Assembly: GCA_963970005.1 (NCBI GenBank)
Contig: CAXAMN010025706.1
Location: forward strand, 410,601 to 474,600
Direction: 5' to 3'
Source: Durusdinium trenchii
Lineage: Eukaryota; Sar; Dinophyceae; Suessiales; Symbiodiniaceae
Length of the DNA stretch: 64,000 nucleotides
A program made the translations under genes and the position numbers. The notes under the pieces were generated by a model. It saw nothing but the letters and a program-made list of their open reading frames with translations, searched no databases and had not been told where the DNA came from. Below are positions 44,890 through 53,170 of the stretch, in pieces (within the stretch, counting starts at the first letter, position 1; each line of letters starts with the position of its first letter).

Positions 44890-45940
44890 TCAACGAAAGC
44901 CTTCACCATTTCCCAGATTCGATCCAGGGCACGCCCTTGACTCACCGTCACTGCTCCTCGGTGGACTTTTGCCTGACTGCCACCACCAGTCCACAAGAAG
45001 TTGAGGAGCACCACAGAGCGAGTGCCAGATCAGTAAACCGGCACGTCTCGCGTGTCGGAAGGCCTTCTTTTCAGCGCCACCGAATTTTCTGAAGTCTCCG
45101 GTTCCAAAGAGGTTCCTGAGCTCCTCTTTGCCATCTGCCCACAGCGGCAGCGGAAGGATCTCCCTTTGCCTCCCGCTTTGGCCATCGTCAGGCCCCGGCG
45201 GCTCGATGGTCCGTTTGAGGTCCCACTTCTCAAGCACACCAGCGCCAGAAGACCTCCTGATTGCGATATGCTTATGGATCCGCATTCCTCCGCCTTCAGC
45301 CAACGCTGCATCAACTCTAAGCTCTCCTCAACTCCAGCTCCAAACTCTGCACTCTCCTCTGTTCACCTCCTCCGATTTCTGGCGTCCGATCTCTTTTGGC
45401 TCTTCGTCGAACTGCGCCTGACGTACCCTCTCTGGGCTCTGGGACTGCTTCTTTACTACACGCGGCACCGGCTGCCCGCCGCCTGCTTCCTATTTGGTAG
45501 CCCTGGTCTTGCTCATCAACTCTTTCAACTTCAGACTTGCGGCTTCTTGCTTCGCGGCCCTTCTCCTGTCGCTCTCTGAGGTCAAACTCGCCGCTTGCGG
45601 GGGGATCAACTCCTGGTGCATCCAGTTGCTGTCGACCAGACTGGTCTCCAGGACCTTCAACCACTGCATCAGGAGGTCCCCCAATTCTGGGAGCTCCCCC
45701 ATGATCAGCATATCGATGGCTGTCCCCAGGGTGATTGGCTCTCTGTGACTTCGCACTCCGATGGCCTGCGGAGGGTGCTGAAACTAAAACCACCTGGTTG
45801 ATGTATGCCATCATCTTGTAGTTCGACCAACTTTCTTCGCCGGCGCCTCCTTCTGCCCGACTCGCCAGGTAACGGCTGAGCTCCTTCATTCCGCTCTTCA
45901 ACAACTTCCCGGGTTTTTTCCCGAATGCGTAGCGAAGGGT
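44890..45940 (-). pseudogene. gag-like region of the DIRS-like element (C-terminal part)
   Basis: The frame PGKLLKSGMKELSRYLASRA, then NYKMMAYINQVVLV, breaks near 45770 and continues in another frame as SHREPITLGTAIDMLIMGEL, GDLLMQWLKVLETSLVD, WMHQELIPPQAASL and RRAAKQEAASLKLKEL. I recall this pattern from polyproteins of dinoflagellate retroelements, where it follows a Ser/Lys-rich region ending SSxGFR. That upstream part is absent here but an ORF of exactly that type lies at 50.9-51.8 kb on the same strand. The 44.9-45.3 kb part (frames at 45030-45314 and 44890-45303) is the linker to RT. Confidence 0.55.
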
Positions 45941-45994
45941 TCTCGTTTAACTCTTGGGGGTCTGGGGGTAGAGCTTTGTTCGCGACCCGTTGCT

Positions 45995-46075
45995 TCTAAG
46001 TTCGCAACCGTCCGCAACCGTCCGCAACTGTTCGCAACCGTCCGCAACCGTCCGCAACCGTTCGCCTTCGCAGTA
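45995..46075. repeat. 10-bp tandem repeat ccgtccgcaa
   Basis: About seven units of (t/c)gttcgcaac / cgtccgcaac directly beyond the 5' end of the preserved retroelement coding region. Confidence 0.8.
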
Positions 46076-46489
46076 GAGCGCTAAGGCGCTACCATTGGGG
46101 GAAGCTTTTGCAGGTGACTATGCATGGATGTGTCACGTATGAGTTTGCGACGCTAGTCCATTGTGATTTGCGTGAAAATGACATGTCGCGCAAGAAGCGT
46201 GATGCATTTCACTGCACAGGCGCAGCGTTTCGTGAGATCCGCAGTTTGCGTTGCAGTTCCATTGGGATTGGTGTTTGGAGAGTCGCGTGTTTGGGGTGTT
46301 GGATGTGGCTGTGCCATTGGGATTTGCGTTTCAGGGTGTGGCATCGAAGCGCTGTTTTCGTGACAAGTCTCAGCTGAAATGCCGATTTTGGTGGATGGGA
46401 GTATACAGAACGGGTCGAAATCATTCCAAACGACGTGTGGTGTGGTGCGAATTTTGTTGAAGCTCACATGAGATGATATTGTCACTTTT

Positions 46490-46814
46490 CGTGGCAGGCG
46501 CAGTACTTTGTGTGGCTTTTGGGGTGTGGAAGTGCGAGTCTCGTGGCAAGCGCAGAGAATCGTGAGGTTGCGACGCACGGTTGCGAGGTGTGACGGAGCT
46601 GACAATTCGTGACAGGCGCAGTACTTTGTGCGCGTTAGACGTGTGGACGCGGACAGATTCGTGGCGGGTGCAGGGAATCGTGAGGTTGGGGGGTGTGACG
46701 GAGGTGACATTTCGTGGCAGGCGGAGTGCTTTGTGTGGCTTTTGAGGTGTGGAAGCGCGAGTCTCGTGGCAGGCGCAGGGAATCGTGAGGTTGCGAGGTG
46801 TGACGGAGGTGACA
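46490..46814. repeat. ~100-bp minisatellite, left block
   Basis: Units containing tcgtggcaggcgcag, ggaatcgtgaggttgcgagg and tgtgacggaggtgacat recur about every 100 bp and run into the N gap at 46815. The same unit resumes at 48520-48950, so the gap is probably unresolved repeat. Confidence 0.85.
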
Positions 46815-47705
46815 NNNNNNNNNNNNNNNNNNNNNNNNNNNNNNNNNNNNNNNNNNNNNNNNNNNNNNNNNNNNNNNNNNNNNNNNNNNNNNNNNNNNNN
46901 NNNNNNNNNNNNNNNNNNNNNNNNNNNNNNNNNNNNNNNNNNNNNNNNNNNNNNNNNNNNNNNNNNNNNNNNNNNNNNNNNNNNNNNNNNNNNNNNNNNN
47001 NNNNNNNNNNNNNNNNNNNNNNNNNNNNNNNNNNNNNNNNNNNNNNNNNNNNNNNNNNNNNNNNNNNNNNNNNNNNNNNNNNNNNNNNNNNNNNNNNNNN
47101 NNNNNNNNNNNNNNNNNNNNNNNNNNNNNNNNNNNNNNNNNNNNNNNNNNNNNNNNNNNNNNNNNNNNNNNNNNNNNNNNNNNNNNNNNNNNNNNNNNNN
47201 NNNNNNNNNNNNNNNNNNNNNNNNNNNNNNNNNNNNNNNNNNNNNNNNNNNNNNNNNNNNNNNNNNNNNNNNNNNNNNNNNNNNNNNNNNNNNNNNNNNN
47301 NNNNNNNNNNNNNNNNNNNNNNNNNNNNNNNNNNNNNNNNNNNNNNNNNNNNNNNNNNNNNNNNNNNNNNNNNNNNNNNNNNNNNNNNNNNNNNNNNNNN
47401 NNNNNNNNNNNNNNNNNNNNNNNNNNNNNNNNNNNNNNNNNNNNNNNNNNNNNNNNNNNNNNNNNNNNNNNNNNNNNNNNNNNNNNNNNNNNNNNNNNNN
47501 NNNNNNNNNNNNNNNNNNNNNNNNNNNNNNNNNNNNNNNNNNNNNNNNNNNNNNNNNNNNNNNNNNNNNNNNNNNNNNNNNNNNNNNNNNNNNNNNNNNN
47601 NNNNNNNNNNNNNNNNNNNNNNNNNNNNNNNNNNNNNNNNNNNNNNNNNNNNNNNNNNNNNNNNNNNNNNNNNNNNNNNNNNNNNNNNNNNNNNNNNNNN
47701 NNNNN
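46815..47705. other. assembly gap (891 N)
   Basis: A gap of 891 N within the satellite. Frames that cross it are meaningless. Confidence 0.95.
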
Positions 47706-48075
47706 ACATACGTCGTCAGAACGAAGTCAGGCCCGACTACATTCTGACTACACACGTCGTCAGAATGATGTCAGAGGATGTCAGCCAACCCCATCTATTT
47801 TAGCTTTTCCTTCCAAGACAGAGATTATCACACCCTGCTTGGCAGGGATCCTGTACAAGCTTGTTATGTACAAATGGACAGTCAGCAAAGTAAAGATCAG
47901 GCCCTGGTCTTAACTTTGTCCTGGCGAATGTCTGTGAAGCGTCCTGCTTGGCAGGATAGCTTGTACACAGCTTGCTATGTACAAAGCAACAATTCTTTCC
48001 AGAAAGAGTTGTTGCATGAGTAATGTTTATCCTTCAGTCTGTCGCAAACATCCTGCTTGGCAGGGATTTCCTATA
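47706..48075. repeat. ~105-bp repeat with a cctgcttggcagg palindrome, three copies
   Basis: cctgcttggcagg occurs near 47839, 47942 and 48051, each followed by a g-a-t-c/t and tgtacaagcttg / gctatgtacaaa sequence. The 13-mer is a perfect 5-bp stem with a ttg loop. It is preceded by short tacgtcgtcagaa repeats at 47706-47780. Confidence 0.7.
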
Positions 48076-48159
48076 CAGCGGACACCCCGCCAACATGACC
48101 TGCGCAACTCCTTTGACACAATTAACTATACTCAATGATAGTGCATGTAAACAGCCATC

Positions 48160-48520
48160 AAAATGAACCGAGTCAAAAATCTATTCAAAAAGAACTTTTA
48201 TCAGAAAAAAACAAAATCTATTCAAAAAACCAAGGAAAAGCATCCAAAAAAAACATACTTTACCAAAAACAAACATCAAAAAAAACAAGGTTTTGTAAGT
48301 ATGCTTAAGTGCGCAGTAAGTTAGAATAAGTTGTTTTTGCAAAATCTCGATTCAGAAGATATAAAACACTTACAAACAGAGCATGTGCACTGTATCTAAG
48401 CTTAAGTGCTGCCGAACACTTACTGCAGCTTACGCAGTTTTAGACAAATGTATAACCTCAGTTACACTATAATATAACGTCAGTTAGGTCAACATATACC
48501 TAGGGTTAAGTTAACCCGTC
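48160..48520. other. A-rich spacer without genes
   Basis: caaaaaa-rich words (aatctattcaaaaaac) at 48175-48295, then mixed AT-rich DNA. Nothing coding is seen. Confidence 0.5.
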
Positions 48521-48950
48521 CTTGTGGTAGACGTGTGGACGCGGAAAGATTCGTGGCAGGCGCAGGGCATCGTGAGGTTGCGAGGTGTGACGGAGGTGAC
48601 ATTTTCTGACAGGCGCAGTACTTTGCGCGCCTCAGACGTACGGACGCGGAAAGATTCGTGGCAGGCGCAGGGAATCGCGAGGTTGCGAGGTGTGACGGAG
48701 GCCTGACAGGCGCAGTACTTTGTCTTAGACGTGTGGACGCGGAAAGATTCGTGGCAGGCGCAGGGAATCGTGAGGTTGCGAGGTGTGACGGGGGTGACAT
48801 TTCGTGACAGGCGCAGTACTTTGTGCGCCTTGGACGTGTGGACGCGGAAAGATTCGTGGCAGGTGCAGGGAATCGTGAGGTTGCGAGGTGTGACGGAGGT
48901 GACATTTCGTGGCAGGCGCAGTACTTTGTGACTTTGTGCACCTTAGACTT
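48520..48950. repeat. ~100-bp minisatellite, right block
   Basis: About four units containing gacgtgtggacgcggaaaga, ttcgtggcaggcgcaggg and gaggttgcgaggtgtgacgg start near 48528, 48627, 48727 and 48833. The array ends about 60 bp before the first exon of the OTU-like gene. Confidence 0.85.
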
Positions 48951-49009
48951 GTGGACTTGGACTTGTGAGTTTTGGAGTAAGTCTCTGAGTCACACCTGAC
49001 TTGCAACAG

Positions 49010-50739
49010 GATCAGCAAGAAGATTATACTGGACAGCTTCTGCCTGGAGTGTGGCATTTAGAACCGAGTGAAGATTCTTTCCGCGCGCAATTGCATCGCA
49101 AAGGAGCCTGGATGTTGGATGTTACTCGGATACGGTATCCTCTTGCTCCGCTGGCTGCTGGAACCTATGCCCAAGGCAAGACCATCAAAGGAGTTGGGCA
49201 CACGATTGATTTTTCGAAGCCAGATTATTTTTCGGCAGACGATTATACGCAGCACTTGTACATGATTCTTGGGCGCGCTCAAGCTCTCGAGTATTTACCG
49301 GAGACGCCAGAAGGCGATATTGATTTTTCGATCTTTGAGACTGGTCCACCTGCGTATATTGCCGAGTTTTTGGATCGACTGGAGGACTCTGATGCGCTTG
49401 TTGGCTTGTTTAATGTGCTATGTTGGATATCCACGGACTGATTCACACTGCTCGAGTGAGAACTATATGAAATATAGCCACGAGTCATTCCATCCGCGCG
49501 CGCGTGTGTCGATCTTGTATCATTGTTTGCAGGAGGTTGCGCTTTTGTCTCGCTCCGCCATCGAAGAAGCTCGCAGACATCTGCCTGGTTTTCCAGCCGC
49601 AGAACACCTACCGCGACCGACCCACAGAACACCAGAGGGTCGCTTTCAGTACGTCCCAGGGGCTTGGACGGCGGCTACGAATGCGAGCGTAGTGACTGAG
49701 TTCAGGGGAACCAACAGGAAGTACGACCCCACCAAGTGGCGTCAGCTGCGAACGGATTTCTGCGACATCTGGTCTCTTGCGCTGGAAGAGGTGGCCACTC
49801 CCACGGCGCAATTTTTTCCGAGAACACGGGGCTCTGCGTGTCTTTGCCGCCGAAGCTGGTGGGGGCGGCGATTGCCTCTTCTTGTCCACTGCGGTCGTCC
49901 TGATGCAGGCGCGAGCGGTCCACCCACGACTCTTGAATCTTTTCACTTCCGATGAGGTGACTGACTGGGACGACCGAACTACGGTCGCGGCTGCTCTCCG
50001 CAAGATTGTCGGGCGACACATGCGCACCAAGATGCCAAAAGCATTCTTGAACTTCGTCGTCGGGTGTTTGGAGCGCGAAGCTGCGAGGACATGGCTGGAC
50101 GACTGGTCCATGATCGCACTCTTGCGCGGCTCTCCTTTTGCTTTCTTGAAAGACGCCAACGATGTCCTCGGAGCAGAAGTTGTAGACGACGCCATGCTAC
50201 AGTTCGCTACAAACAGGGCGACAGCTCCGTGACGAGGAGCAGGAGAGTGCGTTCTGGCACTGCGGCCCTGGTGTCTTTGCAGCATGCCGTGAGTACTGCT
50301 CTCGAAACTTGCGGGAATACTCATTGGGCAACAGACGTCGACTTTGTTGCGTTGGCCACGGAGCTCAATCTTGGCTTCATCATTGCTGGAAATACTTGGA
50401 CCCAGACGTTTGTTGTTCGAGGCCCCGGTGACACATCTAACAAACGTGTGTGCGAAAAATCCATACGAATGTTGGACTAATGACATAACCTATATAGGAT
50501 AGTTTTATTCACTTCCGTTGTGTGTGTCTCATATACTTCTTGCTGATGCAGGCGAAGCACAACAACGCACGGTCTTGCACTCCTATTTACAAGAAGATCA
50601 GACGCCGCAGTTGTGGGTTTCTCTGTATTATGTGGACGGTTATCATTTTCAAGTGCTTATTTTCGAGATTTTGGGACAATGCCATTGTTTCTTTCGTGCC
50701 GCGGATCTGCCAGAACCTTTACGCCAGTGCTTGATTTGA
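49010..50739 (+). pseudogene. OTU-type cysteine protease-like gene, broken
   Basis: The first exon begins after cttgcaacag near 49009 (DQQEDYTGQLLPGVWHLEPS) and runs to about 49415. The second starts after gtttgcag near 49533 (EVALLSRSAIEEARRHLPGF). The catalytic D-x2-C box is EAGGGGDCLFLSTAVV (about 49850-49895), followed by TVAAALRKIVGRHM. Further on are HWATDVDFVALATELNLGFI (about 50323-50385) and LWVSLYYVDGYHFQVLIFE (about 50605-50670), the likely His box. OTU proteases hydrolyse ubiquitin-type isopeptide bonds with a Cys-His pair. The frame changes at a run of six T (49812-49817), and again near 50220, so the gene is disrupted or the assembly has indels. Confidence 0.5.
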
Positions 50740-50770
50740 ATGCAAAACAAAGATCCTTCATGATGAAGAC

Positions 50771-50832
50771 GGAGCTTGGTGGTGAAGTCCCCAGCGCATG
50801 CTGCCTTGGTGGTGGAGTCCCCAGCGCATGAT
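50771..50832. repeat. two ~31-bp direct repeats
   Basis: ttggtggtgaagtccccagc + gcatg and ttggtggtggagtccccagc + gcatg lie side by side. They sit in the 3' end of the gag-like frame (minus) and probably mark the junction of gag with unrelated DNA. Confidence 0.8.
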
Positions 50833-50904
50833 GTCCAACAGCGTGCCGGAGCGTGAAAAAGAGATTCTGACCGGCTGTGTCTCTTTCTATACACAGTGGA
50901 TTGA

Positions 50905-51830
50905 CGTATGTGTTTGCATTCGGGTTCGTGGGCTCCATCTTGTTCTTTGAAAGCCGCCATAAAGGGCTGCCGAAAACCTTGTGACGACTCCGATGTCTTG
51001 CTTTCACCTGATGCACTTCTCTTCTCACTGGAACTCTTCCCCCTTTTCTTTTTATCTTTGCGCCGCTTTCTACTTCGGCTTCTTCCTCGGCTGCCTTTCC
51101 TCTTGATCTCCTCCTTTTTCCTCTGCTGTTCACGGCGCTCTGCTGCCTTCTTTTCCAACAGAGCTCCAACCGATCCTCGAGGCGAAGGGGTAGCCTCAGA
51201 CTTCCCCGCACCTCCCTTTATCTCCTCCTTTTCACTTTTCTTCGCAGCCTCCTTGGCCTTCTCCAGGGCCCGATCCAAACCTGTCGGGTCAACAGCCCCC
51301 TCAGGCCCTTCCTTTCCTTTCGGTGGTGCCGCTGGCTCTGGCGCCCGGGGTGTCCACTCATCAACAAACCTGATAATTGCATCCATGGCCAGCTTCTTTG
51401 TGTAATGCATATCTGCCATCATCAAGTGAACCAATTCTCTACGATCTCCTCGGGGCAACTGTTCTTTGCATTTCTTTCGATCCTCCCGACACAAATGATA
51501 GAGGCCTTTTCCCTCATTCAAATAGTGATTCCCATGCCAATCATAGTAACCATCACTCGCTGCCAGGTGATCTCCAACTAGGTACCCACGTCCAACGTCA
51601 CCCCAACTCTCAACTCTCAAACAAGCCTTCTCTTGGGCTCGACCATCCCAATCATAACACTCATACTCCAAAACACAACCTTTCCGCAAGGTAGCTTCCG
51701 CATATGCCCATACATCTTCATGACTCTTAGCATCAACCCACGTGAAATGATTCGGCAGGAGGCCACCCTGCAACAGCCAATCCTCCAGGGAGCCTCCCTT
51801 CTTGAAAAACCTCACTTTCTGATTCTCCAT
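50905..51830 (-). CDS. N-terminal gag-like ORF of a dinoflagellate retroelement
   Basis: ATG 51830 starts MENQKVRFFKKGGSLEDWLL, followed by a globular part with DGYYDWHGNHYLNEGKGLYH and a low-complexity Ala/Pro/Lys/Glu region. An Arg/Lys/Ser-rich stretch (RGRSRSRKRRKDKKKRGKSS) ends in SSESSQGFRQPFMAA-type sequence. I recall this combination from the start of retroelement polyproteins in Symbiodinium. The open frame runs on to 50649 but the last ~85 codons cover the 31-bp repeats and the OTU-like exon on the other strand, so the genuine coding part probably ends near 50905. The basic region could bind nucleic acid. Confidence 0.55.
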
Positions 51831-51849
51831 TGCTTCCCTTGCTCTTTCT

Positions 51850-52300
51850 ATTCTCAGAGACTTGTAGGGGCCCTCAGGACCCCCTCTCCAAGATGGAGGG
51901 AGTACTCTTTTGAACCTAAGCTGGTGGCCTCCTTTCGCGCCGAAAAAGGATCACCCGTCCCCCTCACTCCCACAGGGGAGGGAATTGCGTGACCAACCTT
52001 TACCCACCTCCTCACTCCCTGACTCCACGGGGAGTCCTGGAAGCGAGGGATGGATCCTGTCTTTCCAACCAAGCTACCTGACCTCCAACCACCTCCTCCA
52101 CGGGGAGGTCTGGTGGCAGAGGTCAGGCAGCCCTGTCTTTCAAAAGCTACGGTGGGTCTCGCAACTCATGCATGCTATCCCTTGCAAAGAACACATACAT
52201 AATATGTGTTTTTCTTTATATGTTAATATGTTATATGAGTGTGTCATATATGTCTAGATGACTCTTTTTTGGTTCGGAGTAGAAATCACTCAGGCGCAGC
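51850..52300. other. 5' flank of the gag-like ORF, no gene seen
   Basis: ccctcaggaccccctctcca and cacggggag(t/g)cctgg repeats (about 51880-52110) precede the gag start. This is where the element's 5' terminal repeat would be expected, but I could not define one. Confidence 0.35.
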
Positions 52301-52307
52301 CGTAATT

Positions 52308-52598
52308 CTAACTATGAACCAGGAGTCTAAAGGGAGGGTTGTCGACGCAGGTCAAACAGCGAAACTTACAGCTTTTGTCCCAGCTGTGGACAAAACTTTT
52401 GGATTGAGTGGCCAGTAGCTGTAGGAAACACATTTGCTTCCAAGTGAGTCTGCATTCAAAAACCCGCCAAATTGCTTTGTTTCCCATGATGGTCCACTGT
52501 GCTTCTGTTGCGGCGCACTCGCCATACGCATTTCGGGAGAAGACCAGCAGGTGTGTGGCACCTGCAGTAGAGTCCGCACAAAGCAATGAAACAAACAT
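52308..52598 (-). CDS. possible exon with GATHLLVFS motif
   Basis: The frame contains STAGATHLLVFSRNAYGECA and WTIMGNKAIWRVFECRLTW. The core matches the frame at 37981-38295. No acceptor or donor was confirmed. Confidence 0.25.
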   Translation of the reverse strand: MFVSLLCADSTAGATHLLVFSRNAYGECAATEAQWTIMGNKAIWRVFECRLTWKQMCFLQLLATQSKSFVHSWDKSCKFRCLTCVDNPPFRLLVHS

Positions 52599-52734
52599 GT
52601 GCTTCGGGTCGAGTCGAGCATCCTTTTGGCTTTCCCCGCATTTTGCTCCTTTATCTTAGTTTGTGATTCCCAGGAAATGGTTTCTAGCTGCGAAAACCTA
52701 GTTCATTGTGTCTCAGTCCGACTCGGTCTGTGCA

Positions 52735-52930
52735 TCCAAAATTGTGGGATGTCCATTCCATCTACCTCCGCTTCGACCTCACTGGGATGTACTGGGCACT
52801 CTGGACCGACCCCAACTGGGCACCTTCAGGAACTGGGCTATTCTGCGGAATCATGAGATCGAGGTCATTGCCAAGCGCACTGACCTGCGGCGCCCAGTTT
52901 TGGTATTCTTGGTCGCCCGAGGGGACCTGA
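52735..52930 (+). CDS. possible isolated exon
   Basis: The plus frame KLWDVHSIYLRFDLTGMYWA, LWTDPNWAPSGTG has a credible aromatic-rich protein pattern and a stop at 52930. No family is recognised and no partner exon is seen; overlapping frames exist. Confidence 0.2.
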
Positions 52931-53170
52931 AAAATGGTACCTGAAAAAGGGCTGAAACGAGCACTGCATCGAAAGTTATTTCTTTCTGGTACGGTATCTT
53001 GCTGTTTCAGCTGTTCCATTTCAGGAAAGCTGGCAGAATGTGTAGCTTTAATACGCATTGAAGAATTGAAGTGATCTGAAATGTCATTTGACATTTGATC
53101 TGGAATATCTTCGATACTGTGAAACATACACGACTGAACCCTGAGCAAGACTCAGCCAGACTAAATTGAA

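Larger units (their letters stand above)
41012..45940 (-). mobile_element. decayed DIRS-like tyrosine-recombinase retroelement with an internal cytosine methyltransferase
   Basis: Reading the minus strand from 45.94 kb downward gives gag-like, reverse transcriptase, C5-methyltransferase, RNase H and tyrosine recombinase coding regions in one 4.9-kb stretch. No intron-like breaks are needed; all changes of frame look like small indels. DIRS-type elements encode RT/RNase H and use a tyrosine recombinase instead of a DDE integrase. The methyltransferase sits between RT and RNase H. Frame changes in every domain mean this copy is inactive, or the assembly has indel errors. I could not identify the split direct or inverted terminal repeats expected of this order. 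Confidence 0.72.

Noticed and set aside
46153-47803. Open frames of 300-500 codons across the 46.8-47.7 kb region on both strands
   Set aside because: Most of their length is N. The readable parts are satellite translated on both strands.
47778-48075. A CRISPR-like array suggested by three regularly spaced palindromic repeats (cctgcttggcagg)
   Set aside because: Spacing is ~105 bp, the sequence between copies is also conserved, there are only three copies, no cas genes exist, and the genome is eukaryotic.
50064-50480. Reading the second part of the OTU-like gene as a separate gene
   Set aside because: It contains the HWATDVDF segment expected in the middle of an OTU domain, so it is a frame-shifted continuation, not a new gene.
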